This document shows, piece by piece, positions 1-7,389 of a DNA stretch of 64,000 nucleotides. The position numbers and the translations under genes were made by a program. The stretch covers positions 186,001 to 250,000 of the forward strand of contig NZ_JAJVKV010000012.1 of the NCBI RefSeq assembly GCF_024198175.1, read 5' to 3'. The notes below the pieces were generated by a model that was given only the letters and a program-made list of their open reading frames with translations, was not told the origin of the DNA and did not search any database. Numbering within the stretch: the stretch's first letter is position 1; every line of letters starts with the position of its first letter. The DNA is from Pyxidicoccus xibeiensis (GTDB lineage: Bacteria; Myxococcota; Myxococcia; Myxococcales; Myxococcaceae).

Positions 1-2
1 AC

Positions 3-1025
3 GACGGGGCGGGCAACCGCGTGGGCAAGGCCAACCTGGACAACCTGGGCACGCGGCCCATCCCCCAGCTGTGCATGGTGTGTCACAACGGCGCGTACCC
101 CGACGGGGACGTCCCCGCGCCCGGCTTCCCGTCCTTCCCGAGCCGGGAGTCGGTGAAGCTCGGCTCGAGGTTCCTCCCGTTCGACCTGCAGGCGTACGAG
201 TTCTCCACGGTGGCGGGCTTCACCAAGGCGGACATGCAGGACGAGATGAAGACGCTGAACCTCGACTACGTGGTGCCCACCGACCCGGGCCCGGCCGCCG
301 TGGAGCTCATCAACGGCTGGTACGCGGGCGGCGCGCTGGTGCAGAACGAGGCCTACGTGGTGCCCAACTGGGCCAACGTGCCCGCCGAGCCCCTGCGGGC
401 GCAGGCGTACCGGGACCTGGTGGGGCCCAGCTGCCGCACCTGCCATATCTCCCAGTTGGATCCGCTGCTGGCGTTCAACGCGTCCACCCAGTTCATCAAC
501 CGGCTGGGCAGCATCGAGTCCCGCGTGTGCGTGCAGCACGTCATGCCGCACGCGAAGAAGACGCATGACCTGTTCTGGGACAGCGTGGGGCCGCACCAGC
601 CAGGGCTGCTCCAGCTGTTCGGCGACACCTATGGCACCGCCCTCAATGGGTGGAACGGTCAGCTGTGTGGGACGTACGTGAGCGGTGGCACCACGCCCCC
701 GACGGACTACACGACGGTCGTCCAGCCCATCTGGAACACCCACTGCACCGCCTGCCACGTGGGCGGTGGCGCCCCGCTGGGGCTCAACCTGTCGGGCGCC
801 GGCTCGTATGCGCTGCTGGTGAACGCCGATGCCCTGCAGAGCACGCTGGACCGCATCGAGCCGTTCAGCGCGAACAACAGCTACGTGTGGCACAAGCTGA
901 ACAACACGCACCTGGTGGCGCCGGCGAATGGCTCCGGCACCCAGATGCCGCAATTCGCCCCGCCGCTGTCGGGGGCGAACCTGAGCAGCATCTCGACGTG
1001 GATTGGCGGCGGCGCGCTGCCGTGA
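3..1025 (+). CDS. c-type haem protein, 5' end outside window
   Basis: The reading frame is open to the left edge, so the true start and any signal peptide lie outside; a GTG at 21 is only an internal candidate. Three CxxCH haem-c attachment motifs are visible: CMVCH near nt 72, CRTCH at 432 and CTACH at 744. The stretch between the second and third, with HVMPH and KKTHDLFW, has extra histidines that could be axial ligands. The last motif begins a small cytochrome-like module of the type that ends in a conserved Met followed by a helix, here QMPQFAPPLSG. The protein is probably exported and either binds haem for electron transfer or is a surface cytochrome-like protein. No specific reaction can be assigned. 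It converges on the ABC ATPase gene, with a hairpin between them. Confidence 0.75.
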   Translation, partial: DGAGNRVGKANLDNLGTRPIPQLCMVCHNGAYPDGDVPAPGFPSFPSRESVKLGSRFLPFDLQAYEFSTVAGFTKADMQDEMKTLNLDYVVPTDPGPAAVELINGWYAGGALVQNEAYVVPNWANVPAEPLRAQAYRDLVGPSCRTCHISQLDPLLAFNASTQFINRLGSIESRVCVQHVMPHAKKTHDLFWDSVGPHQPGLLQLFGDTYGTALNGWNGQLCGTYVSGGTTPPTDYTTVVQPIWNTHCTACHVGGGAPLGLNLSGAGSYALLVNADALQSTLDRIEPFSANNSYVWHKLNNTHLVAPANGSGTQMPQFAPPLSGANLSSISTWIGGGALP

Positions 1026-1047
1026 CGCCGTGAGGTGAAGCGCTGGA

Positions 1048-1075
1048 GGCGGGCCCTGGAGTGCAGGGGCCCGCC
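1048..1075. terminator. Hairpin between convergent genes
   Basis: A 9-bp perfect stem, GGCGGGCCC (1048-1056) and GGGCCCGCC (1067-1075), with a 10-nt loop fills the 53-bp gap between the convergent cytochrome and ABC ATPase genes. There is no clear U-tract on either strand, as is common in GC-rich genomes. It could stop transcription from both sides. Confidence 0.6.
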
Positions 1076-1078
1076 GCT

Positions 1079-1864
1079 TCAGGCGCGCTTCTCCGAGCGC
1101 CGCCGCAGCCAGTTGCGCAGGAAGGCCTTCACCTCCGGGTGCTGGGACTCGCGGAACTTCTCCGGCGGGCCGTACTCGACGACGCGGCCCTCGAACATGA
1201 GGGCGAGGTGGTCGGCCATGCCGAAGGCGGAGGCCACGTCCGGCGTAATCACCAGCGACGTGGCGCCGAGCTGCTGCTTGCCGGTGGCGATGATTTCGTT
1301 GACGGCGGCGGTGGTGAGCGGGTCCAGGCCGGCCGTGGGGTCGTCGTAGAGGAGGATTTTCGGCTGGAGGATGGTGGCGCGCGCGAAGCCCACGCGCTTC
1401 TGCATGCCTCCGGACAGCTCGCCCGGGAAGCGCGTGGCGGCGTGCGACAGGCCCACCTTGGCCAGCGTCTGGTTCACCGTCTCGGTGACTTCCTTCTCGG
1501 ACATCTTCGTGCGCTCGCGCAGCGGGAAGGCCACGTTGTCGAAGACGTTGAGCGAGTCGAAGAGGGCGTTGGCCTGGAAGAGGATGCCCTGCTTGCGGCG
1601 CATCTGGTCCAGCTCGGCCTCGTTCATCTTCGCGACTTCCTGGCCCTCCACGAGCACCACGCCGCGGTCCGGCTTCATCAGGCCCATGATGTGCTTCATC
1701 AGCACCGACTTGCCCGAGCCGGACACCCCCATCAGGACGCAGGTGGTGCCCTCGGGCACCACGAGGTCCACGCCCCGCAGGGCCTCCTGCCCGCCGAAGG
1801 ACTTGTGGAGGTCCTTCACCTCGATGGCCAGCTTGCGCGCCGTCCCGCTGCTCGTGTCGCTCAT
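1079..1864 (-). CDS. Mla/Mce-type ABC transporter ATP-binding protein with altered catalytic residues
   Basis: A 261-residue ABC ATPase that resembles the MlaF/Ttg2A group, which powers phospholipid or hydrophobic-compound traffic with MlaE-type permeases and Mce-domain proteins at the inner membrane. Walker A is GVSGSGKS (46-53), the Q-loop lies in ILFQANALF (94-102), and the signature is LSGGMQKR (150-157). Two normally invariant catalytic positions differ. The Walker B motif reads LLYDDPTAGLDP, so the general-base Glu is Asp175. The H-loop reads VITPDVASAF, so the switch His is Pro208. Both were checked on the nucleotide sequence (GAC GAC and ACG CCG). No permease, Mce or MlaD gene is adjacent. 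The protein may hydrolyse ATP slowly or act as a regulatory subunit paired with an active ATPase. Confidence 0.88.
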   Translation of the reverse strand: MSDTSSGTARKLAIEVKDLHKSFGGQEALRGVDLVVPEGTTCVLMGVSGSGKSVLMKHIMGLMKPDRGVVLVEGQEVAKMNEAELDQMRRKQGILFQANALFDSLNVFDNVAFPLRERTKMSEKEVTETVNQTLAKVGLSHAATRFPGELSGGMQKRVGFARATILQPKILLYDDPTAGLDPLTTAAVNEIIATGKQQLGATSLVITPDVASAFGMADHLALMFEGRVVEYGPPEKFRESQHPEVKAFLRNWLRRRSEKRA

Positions 1865-1964
1865 CGCCCCGGCACCATAGTGCGCGAGGGCTCCCTCCGC
1901 GCGCCCGAAGACGTGCCCCGGGCTCCATGGGGCAGGTCGGCTGCCTGCCCGGGGCGTGTGGCCG

Positions 1965-2423
1965 TCAGTGGCGGGCCTCGGGGGCGGGGGCCTCGGACTG
2001 GCCGGGCCGGGCGCCGATGCCCAGCTGGGTCATGAGGCTCAGCGCGTCGTAGTACTGGCGCACCTCGGCAATCTTCCCGTCGCGCAGCTCGAAGACCTCG
2101 ATGAAGCGCAGCTCGATGGGGCGGTGGGAGGCGGGAATCGTCACGCCCCCCGGGCCCGTGAAGGGGCCCGTGTGCGTGCCCCGCCCCGTGAACTCGGCGA
2201 TGACGAAGTCGCCCTGGCCGAGCAGGTGGGTGACGTCCACCTGGCCATCGGGGAGGGCGGCGGCCCAGCTCTCGCAGTGGTCGATGAGCTTCTCCGTCTC
2301 GTCGAACGGGATGCTCTGCACGATGGCGTCCGGGTGCATCGTCGAGCGCAGCAGCTCGAGGTCCTTGGCGTTGAAGGCCCGGTAGAACTCCCTGACGACG
2401 GCCGTGTTGTCGAGGGTTGCCAT
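1965..2423 (-). CDS. SnoaL-like / NTF2-fold protein
   Basis: A 152-residue protein of the NTF2-like superfamily. The N-terminus VREFYRAFNAKDLELL followed by MHPDAIV, and the later RPIELRFIEVFELRDGKI plus EVRQYYD, match the helix and strand pattern of SnoaL-like polyketide cyclases and ketosteroid-isomerase relatives. Such proteins bind small hydrophobic molecules in a conical pocket; some are enzymes and many have no known function. The chosen ATG at 2423 has a strong ribosome site (GGAGGAGG) just upstream, which excludes the longer in-frame extension. No partner gene suggests a substrate. Confidence 0.82.
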   Translation of the reverse strand: MATLDNTAVVREFYRAFNAKDLELLRSTMHPDAIVQSIPFDETEKLIDHCESWAAALPDGQVDVTHLLGQGDFVIAEFTGRGTHTGPFTGPGGVTIPASHRPIELRFIEVFELRDGKIAEVRQYYDALSLMTQLGIGARPGQSEAPAPEARH

Positions 2424-2736
2424 GGTCGTCCTCCTCCTGCGAAGAGCGGTGTGCGGCGGGGAGGGTGTGGCGTCGGGAGGCCGGACACACTGCCCCGCGT
2501 TCCGGCGTCGGCCTCCCTGACTGAGGTCGGGACGATGCCCCCGGGACGCAAGGCCTCGCGGTCGCCCCCGGGCGGGCAAGCCCCCTCCCGGGTGCTCGAG
2601 GCTGGCTGGCTGCCCCGCGGAGGACCGGGCTCGCGGGGGATGGCGCGGCGCGGCGTGGCGCCTGGGCGGCTCCGAGAGCCGTGGCCGGGGGCTCGCTGGT
2701 GTAAGACGGCAGGGACAGCCAGCGAGAGGAGTCCCC
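2424..2736. other. Divergent intergenic region, no gene seen
   Basis: This 313-bp region separates the divergent NTF2-like gene and the FHA gene, so it should hold both promoters. I see the two ribosome sites at its ends (CGCAGGAGGAGGAC for the minus gene, GAGAGGAG for the plus gene) but no convincing -35/-10 pair, repeat or small gene. Confidence 0.6.
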
Positions 2737-3810
2737 GTGAGCGGCGGCGCTGACACGCAGGAAGGCACAGGGCCGGAGTCCGTGGGCACGGTGCGCAGGG
2801 AGCGCCCCCGGCCGGGGCTGGTCGTCATCTTCTCCGGCGGGACTCCGCTGCTGCGGCCGGTGGCGCTGGACGGCGGGCGGGTGATGCTGGGGCGCGAGGA
2901 CGTGGGCGGGCAGCCGTTGCCGGACGAGCGCGTCTCCCGGCTGCATGCCGAGGTCGGCCACGACGCGGGCGGCTGGAGCGTGGCGGACCAGGGCAGCCGC
3001 AATGGCACTTGGGTGGATGGCGTCCCGGTGACGGGGCGGCGCACGTTCTCCGCGGCGCGGACGCTGCGGCTGGGCAACACGGTGGCCCTGTTCACCGACG
3101 ACGTGCGCCGCTTCGAGCGGGCGGGCGTGACGGTGGGCTTCGAGGACGAAGCGGGGCGGCCTCCCCTGCGCGAGCGGCCGGAGGCCGTGCCCTGGCTGCT
3201 GGCGCGGGCGCTGGAGGAGGCCGGGGAGGGCGCTCCGGAGGTGCATGCCAGCTTCGTGGAGGCCTGTCTGGCCCGGCCCTGGCCTGGCAATTCCCAAGAG
3301 CTGCTGGGTGAGGCCCGGCGCGCCGTCCGCGAGGCCCGGGCTTCTGGCGTCCGCACGCTGCGGGCCGAGCACCTGGCTCCCGGGGCGGGCCTGCCGGTGT
3401 TCTCTTCGGACGTGACGCCGTTTCTCGGCAAGGTGCCGATGCCGGCGCTCGCGGGTGCAGTGCCGGCGGACGTGGCGCCGTTGCCCGGCAAGGTGCCGAT
3501 GCCGGCGCTCGCGGGTGCAGTGCCGGCGGACGTGACGCCGTTGCCCGGCCAGGTGCCGATGCCGGCGCTCGCGGGTGCAGTGCCGGCGGACGTGACGCCG
3601 TTGCCTGGCAAGGTGCCGATGCCGGCGCTTGCGGTGCCGGAGGACGCGGAGGTGGGCGCCGCATCCACGCTGGACCGCGCGGCGGTGGAGGCCGCGCTGG
3701 CGTCGCAGGGCGGCAATGTCAGCGCCGCGGCCCGGGTGCTCGGGCTCCACCGGACGCAGATGTACCGACTGATGCGGCACTGGGGGCTGGGGCCCGCATC
3801 CGAGGAGTGA
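2737..3810 (+). CDS. FHA-domain protein with Fis-type HTH, degenerate enhancer-binding protein
   Basis: A 357-residue protein starting at GTG 2737, which follows a GAGAGGAG ribosome site. Residues about 28-120 form an FHA domain with the phosphothreonine-binding residues GR (52-53), SRLH (67-70) and SRNGT (87-91). The C-terminus (about 312-350, GGNVSAAARVLGLHRTQMYR) is a Fis-type helix-turn-helix like that of sigma-54 activators. Between them only the last piece of an AAA+ domain remains (RPWPGNSQELLGEARRAV, near 175-192). The Walker A, GAFTGA and Walker B parts are absent. Residues about 226-300 are almost four copies of a 20-residue Pro/Ala repeat. It looks like an FHA-coupled enhancer-binding protein that has lost its ATPase and may now bind DNA in response to a Ser/Thr-kinase-phosphorylated partner. 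Confidence 0.85.
   Translation: MSGGADTQEGTGPESVGTVRRERPRPGLVVIFSGGTPLLRPVALDGGRVMLGREDVGGQPLPDERVSRLHAEVGHDAGGWSVADQGSRNGTWVDGVPVTGRRTFSAARTLRLGNTVALFTDDVRRFERAGVTVGFEDEAGRPPLRERPEAVPWLLARALEEAGEGAPEVHASFVEACLARPWPGNSQELLGEARRAVREARASGVRTLRAEHLAPGAGLPVFSSDVTPFLGKVPMPALAGAVPADVAPLPGKVPMPALAGAVPADVTPLPGQVPMPALAGAVPADVTPLPGKVPMPALAVPEDAEVGAASTLDRAAVEAALASQGGNVSAAARVLGLHRTQMYRLMRHWGLGPASEE
3412..3633 (+). repeat. 60-bp tandem repeat, 3.7 copies, in frame
   Basis: Nearly identical 60-bp units start at 3412, 3472, 3532 and 3592; the last is incomplete. Each encodes 20 residues built on VTPLPGKVPMPALAGAVPAD. Only one to a few bases differ between copies, so the expansion is recent or kept uniform by slippage or recombination. 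The unit is a multiple of three and changes only linker length. Confidence 0.95.
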
Positions 3811-4236
3811 GGGGCCCTGTCGAGCCGGCCCTCGGCGCGCAAGGCCATGGGCCCGGTGAAAGGCCCCCCGGGCATGGCATGGCATGGCGGACACCCGCAC
3901 TCTCGACGAGAAGCACCGCGGTGAAGTCCCCTGTCGTCTTGCGCTTCCACGGCGATGGGGCTGTGGGGCGGTCCATGGAAGCGGCCAGCAACTCCGGACC
4001 GTGGAGCCCCGGGTGTCGGGCCCCCGGTGGGCCATCCGGAGGTCACTGTTCGGAAATGTCGGGACTTTTGCGGCCACAAAACCCCCGACATTTCCGAACA
4101 GTGCGCTGGTGAAGCCGCCCCGGCCCAGGCCGTAGCAGGCACGGAGTGGATGACAGCAGCGAGGTGCCTCGGGAGGGGCCTTGGAGCTTCTGGCGACCTG
4201 CTTCGGTGAGCCCCCGCCCTCGGGGGGTGTCGGGGC
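3811..4236. other. Intergenic region between convergent genes
   Basis: This 426-bp gap lies between the ends of the FHA gene (+) and the HxlR gene (-). It contains a GGCAT tandem triplet near 3873-3888 and the long palindrome at 4044-4103. I see no credible coding region; the short open frames here have no ribosome site and no recognisable sequence. Confidence 0.6.
4044..4103. repeat. 60-nt near-perfect palindrome, 20-bp arms
   Basis: The left arm CACTGTTCGGAAATGTCGGG (4044-4063) is perfectly complementary to the right arm at 4084-4103. Inside the 20-nt loop, TTTTG (4066-4070) pairs with CAAAA (4077-4081), so the structure folds nearly end to end. It lies between two gene ends, so a bidirectional terminator is possible. 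Its length, perfection and lower GC content than the surroundings look more like a miniature transposon or two abutted insertion-sequence ends. I see no target-site duplication. Confidence 0.85.
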
Positions 4237-4566
4237 TCAGCCGCGCCGCGCCCAGCGCTCTGCCCAGTCGAAGAGCGGGAGGACGTGCTCCATCAGCTCC
4301 CTTCCGAGTGGCGTCAGCGCGTAGCCTTCCTCCGCGTCGAGCGTCACGAGGTCGCTGTCGCGCAGCTCCTTGAGCCGCGTGTTGAGGACGGTGGGGCTCA
4401 TGTCCCCACACGCCTCCCGCAGGGCGCGGAAGGTGAGGGGGCCACTCCGCAGCTCCCAGATGACGCGCAGCAGCCAGCGCCGGCCGAGCAGGTCCAGCAG
4501 CGCCATGATGGGCCGGCCCGTGCGGGAGCCTCGGACGGAAGAGCCTGCCTTCGGAGTGCGTGCCAC
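4237..4566 (-). CDS. HxlR-family winged-helix transcriptional regulator
   Basis: A 109-residue MarR-like regulator of the HxlR family. The family pattern is clear: LLGRRWLLRVIWELRSGPLTFRALR, then MSPTVLNTRLKELRDSDLV and the wing LTPLGRELMEHVLPLFDWAERW. Family members often sense electrophiles, quinones or oxidants through a cysteine. The only cysteine here is Cys53 in REACGDMSP, at the start of the recognition region and so a possible sensor. The gene diverges from an AhpD-like redox protein over an 86-bp region holding two matching inverted repeats, so it probably represses or activates that gene and itself. Confidence 0.9.
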   Translation of the reverse strand: MARTPKAGSSVRGSRTGRPIMALLDLLGRRWLLRVIWELRSGPLTFRALREACGDMSPTVLNTRLKELRDSDLVTLDAEEGYALTPLGRELMEHVLPLFDWAERWARRG

Positions 4567-4579
4567 AATCTCTCCCTTG

Positions 4580-4598
4580 CGCTACGGAAAGCGTAGCG
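4580..4598. promoter_or_regulatory. HxlR operator candidate 1
   Basis: Perfect inverted repeat CGCTACG-GAAAG-CGTAGCG with 7-bp arms and 5-bp spacer, just upstream of the HxlR gene in the divergent intergenic region. Its centre is 31 bp (three helical turns) from the second site, which puts both on the same face of the DNA. Confidence 0.75.
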
Positions 4599-4611
4599 TT
4601 AAAGCCGGGGT

Positions 4612-4628
4612 GCTACGAATAGCGTAGC
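4612..4628. promoter_or_regulatory. HxlR operator candidate 2
   Basis: Inverted repeat GCTACG-AATAG-CGTAGC with the same arm sequence and spacer length as the site at 4580-4598. It ends 24 bp before the start codon of the AhpD-like gene. Two copies in the only divergent promoter region next to an HxlR gene argue strongly for autoregulation together with control of the neighbour. Confidence 0.75.
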
Positions 4629-4652
4629 GCCCTGGAGAAGGAGAGGCGAGAC

Positions 4653-5204
4653 ATGACCGAGGCGCGCATTCCTCCCGCCGAGCCCCCGTATTCCGAAGCC
4701 GTCGCAACCGCGCTGGCCCGCCTCATGCCGGAGGGTGTTCCGCCGCTGGTGCTCTTCCGGACGCTGGCGGTGAACGAGCGCGTCTTCAGCCGGCTGATGG
4801 CGGGCGGGTTGCTGGACAAGGGCAGCGTGAGCCTGCGGGAGCGGGAGCTGGTCATCGACCGGACGTGCTGGCGGTGCGGCTCCGAGTACGAGTGGGGCGT
4901 CCACGTGGCCTTCTTCGGCGAGCGGGTGCGGCTGACGGCCGAGGAGGTTCGCGGGCTGTGCACGGACGACCCGGAGGCCACGCCCTTCAGCCCGCGCGAG
5001 CGGCTGCTGCTGCGGCTGTGTGACGAGCTGCACACGAGCGCCACCGTGTCGGAAGCGCTCTGGGCGGAGCTGGCGAAGGAGTGGACCGCGGCCCAGCTCC
5101 TGGAGTTGCTGGTGCTGGCGGGCTACTACCACGCCATCTCGTACGTCACGAACGCGCTGAAGCTGCCGCTGGAGTCCTTCGCGGCGCGCTTCCCCACGCC
5201 CTGA
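4653..5204 (+). CDS. Carboxymuconolactone decarboxylase / AhpD-like protein
   Basis: A 183-residue alpha-helical protein of the CMD/AhpD family. The hallmark is a redox pair with a downstream histidine: CWRC (72-75) then His84 in WGVHVAFF, preceded by Glu64 in RERELVIDR. In AhpD this site is a thiol/disulfide peroxidase relay; in decarboxylases of the family the cysteines are missing, so a redox role is favoured here. The ATG at 4653 has a GGAGAAGGAGAGG ribosome site. Its divergent partner is an HxlR regulator and the shared promoter region carries two operators, consistent with induction by oxidative or electrophile stress. Confidence 0.88.
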   Translation: MTEARIPPAEPPYSEAVATALARLMPEGVPPLVLFRTLAVNERVFSRLMAGGLLDKGSVSLRERELVIDRTCWRCGSEYEWGVHVAFFGERVRLTAEEVRGLCTDDPEATPFSPRERLLLRLCDELHTSATVSEALWAELAKEWTAAQLLELLVLAGYYHAISYVTNALKLPLESFAARFPTP

Positions 5205-5353
5205 GGGCAGCTGTCCGCGGGTGTACGGCTGCGTGACAGAGTGCTTGCCGGGAGTGCGGGGGTGGGCGCGATGCTCCGGGGATATGCGGGAAGCGGATTC
5301 ATGGGAGCGGTGTGACACGTGGCGGGCAGGGTGTGCCTGGGAGGCCGGGTAGC

Positions 5354-6367
5354 GTGGCGACCGTGTCATTGGAGGACGTGCGCAAGGTGTACCGGGGCGG
5401 CGTGGCCGCGGTGAAGGGCGTGACGCTGGACATCGCGGACGGCGAGTTCGTGTCCCTGGTGGGCCCGTCCGGCTGCGGCAAGTCCACGACGCTCAACCTC
5501 ATCGCCGGGCTGGAGGAGCTGTCCGGCGGCACGCTGCGCATCGACGGCGCGGTGGTGAACGGGATGTCTCCGCGCGAGCGCGACATCGCCATGGTGTTCC
5601 AGAGCTACGCGCTCTATCCGCACATGGACGTGGCGAAGAACCTGGCCTTCCCGCTGGAGGTGGCGGGCCTGGGCCGGGCGGACATCGACGCGCGCGTGCG
5701 CGAGGTGGCCTCGGTGCTGGGCCTGGAGGCGCTGCTGGCGCGGCGGCCGAAGGAGCTGTCGGGTGGGCAGCGGCAGCGGGTGGCGCTCGGGCGGGCGCTG
5801 GTGCGGCGGCCGAAGGTGTTCCTCTTCGACGAGCCGCTGTCGAACCTGGACGCGGCGCTGCGCACGCAGATGCGCGGGGAAATCAAGAAGCTGCACGAGC
5901 GGCTGAAGGCCACCTTCATCTACGTCACGCACGACCAGGCCGAGGCGATGACGCTGTCGGACCGGGTGGTGGTGATGAGCCAGGGCGAGGTGCAGCAGGT
6001 GGCTCCGCCGAGGGAGCTGTACGACGCGCCAGCGAACCTGTTCGTGGCGGGCTTCTTCGGCTCGCCGCGCATCAACCTGGTGAAGCCGGGGACGCTGGGG
6101 TTGCCGGACGAAGCCGTGGTGCTGGGGCTGCGGCCCGAGCACCTGGAGGTGGGGCAGGGCGCGGCGCCCGCCGGAGCACTGGAGGGCCGCGTGTACTTGG
6201 TGGAGTTGATGGGCGCGGAGAGCTGGGTGACGGTGGAGGTGGCTGGCGAGCGCATGGTGGCGCGCGCGGCCGGAGACTTCCGCGCGCCCACCGGCTCACC
6301 CGTGTGGCTGCGCTACGACGCGGCCCGGCTCAGGCGGTTCGACGCGAAGACGACGCGGGCGGTGTGA
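5354..6367 (+). CDS. ABC transporter ATP-binding protein, UgpC/MalK type
   Basis: A 337-residue ATPase of the carbohydrate-uptake type. Walker A is GPSGCGKST, the Q-loop is MVFQSYALYPHM, the signature is LSGGQRQR, Walker B is LFDEPLSNLDA and the switch is VTHDQAEAM, all intact. The C-terminal quarter is the TOBE/MOP regulatory domain (LGLRPEHLEV) found in MalK and UgpC. Such subunits energise uptake of maltose, glycerol-3-phosphate or other sugars and are often shared by several permease sets. No permease or binding-protein gene lies nearby, so a shared, stand-alone role is likely. The GTG at 5354 is preferred because GGAGG lies 9 nt upstream; a GTG at 5312 is possible. Confidence 0.9.
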   Translation: MATVSLEDVRKVYRGGVAAVKGVTLDIADGEFVSLVGPSGCGKSTTLNLIAGLEELSGGTLRIDGAVVNGMSPRERDIAMVFQSYALYPHMDVAKNLAFPLEVAGLGRADIDARVREVASVLGLEALLARRPKELSGGQRQRVALGRALVRRPKVFLFDEPLSNLDAALRTQMRGEIKKLHERLKATFIYVTHDQAEAMTLSDRVVVMSQGEVQQVAPPRELYDAPANLFVAGFFGSPRINLVKPGTLGLPDEAVVLGLRPEHLEVGQGAAPAGALEGRVYLVELMGAESWVTVEVAGERMVARAAGDFRAPTGSPVWLRYDAARLRRFDAKTTRAV

Positions 6368-6394
6368 GCGAGGGCTGGCTTCCTGGGAGCGGGC

Positions 6395-6592
6395 TCAGGC
6401 GTAGACCTGGCTGCCCTCGAGCGTCATCTCCAGCCGCCGGTTGAGTGCCTCCATGCGGTCGTACCGCTCGCGCAGCATGTCGCGATAGGCCCGCTGGTCG
6501 GCGTGGGCAATCTCATCCAGGAGCACGCGCAGCGCCGAATCCAGTGCCTCCTTCAGCTCACGCGCCTCCACCGTGGACAGTTCCAGCATCAT
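6395..6592 (-). CDS. Small conserved-looking helical protein
   Basis: A 65-residue, strongly helical, charged protein beginning MMLELSTVEARELKEAL and rich in heptad-like Leu/Arg/Glu spacing, so probably a short coiled coil. I do not recognise a named family. It has an AGGGGAGGTG ribosome site before two successive ATG codons and clean codon use with GC-rich third positions, so it is likely real. It is convergent with the ABC ATPase gene, 27 bp away. Confidence 0.7.
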   Translation of the reverse strand: MMLELSTVEARELKEALDSALRVLLDEIAHADQRAYRDMLRERYDRMEALNRRLEMTLEGSQVYA

Positions 6593-6888
6593 GGAGCACC
6601 TCCCCTGTGCGGAACGTTAGGCACCCTGGAAGCCACGGGCCCTCCACGCCCGCCGGGTTGTGTGGCACGCCGGGCCACCCTTCGCAGCGCTCCTCTCCGG
6701 CACAGCCACGGGGCGGTGGTGGGCTCCTTCTCCCGGGCCCGCGCCCGGGGATGATTTCGGGAGCGGGGCTCGGTGACGAGCGCTCCTCCGGCCGACTCCT
6801 CGCGTGCTGCCGTCCTCACCCAGAGCCCGCACTGTTGATTCAGAGCGGGCCCGGATGGTCCGGGCGCCACCAGCACGAGGAGGCCCAG

Positions 6889-7215
6889 ATGGTTCAGACA
6901 GGGGAGGTGCGCGAGGGGATGACGGTGCGGACCGCGGACGGGCGCGTGGTGGGACGCGTGGCCGCCGTGGGCGACATCCACTTCGAGCTGGAGCAGGGCC
7001 TCGTGCCCATTCCGCGCCGCGACTACCTGGTCGAATTCAGCGACGTGGACTTCATCCGCGACCAGGACGTCTACCTGGCCAACGCGGACCACCCGCTGCT
7101 CACCCTCGAGGAGGACGACGATGGCAGCGCCCTGCCGCCGCGCCACCACTGGGGCATGGACTCCGAGCCCGTGAATGCCGGCGTCGACCTGGAGCGCGAG
7201 CCCGCCCGCCACTGA
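6889..7215 (+). CDS. PRC-barrel/DUF2171-like small protein
   Basis: A 108-residue protein. The N-terminal part, VREGMTVRTADGRVVGRV followed by DIHFELEQGLVPIPRRDYL, has the rhythm of the DUF2171/PRC-barrel-like beta-barrel proteins that begin with I-REGM-V---DG--VG-V. The C-terminal 35 residues are acidic then loosely structured. The ATG at 6889 follows CGAGGAGG. Function is unknown. A strong hairpin follows the stop codon. Confidence 0.75.
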   Translation: MVQTGEVREGMTVRTADGRVVGRVAAVGDIHFELEQGLVPIPRRDYLVEFSDVDFIRDQDVYLANADHPLLTLEEDDDGSALPPRHHWGMDSEPVNAGVDLEREPARH

Positions 7216-7220
7216 CTGAC

Positions 7221-7250
7221 GCGGGGCGGCAAGCAGCCCTGCCGCCCCGC
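7221..7250 (+). terminator. GC-rich hairpin after the PRC-barrel-like gene
   Basis: Perfect 11-bp stem GCGGGGCGGCA (7221-7231) and TGCCGCCCCGC (7240-7250) with an 8-nt loop, 5 nt after the stop codon. There is no U-tract, so it may be a terminator or an mRNA 3'-end stabiliser. Confidence 0.6.
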
Positions 7251-7389
7251 TGCCGCCACGACCCGGGTTTGCGGGAATTCTGACCCGTAGGGCGGGGTAA
7301 GCGTCGGATATCACTCAGGTGGGATAACCCCGGAATGTCAGACCGTCAGGCTACACGAGCCTTCTTCGACCAGCCATCCAGGTGGGCTC

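Noticed and set aside
3412..3633. CRISPR array
   Set aside because: The 60-bp units have no spacers, are contiguous and keep the reading frame of the FHA protein.
6660..6690. Sigma-54 promoter (TGGCACG near 6662)
   Set aside because: The -24-like TGGCACG is present but there is no TTGC at the right distance for -12, and the downstream gene is far away.
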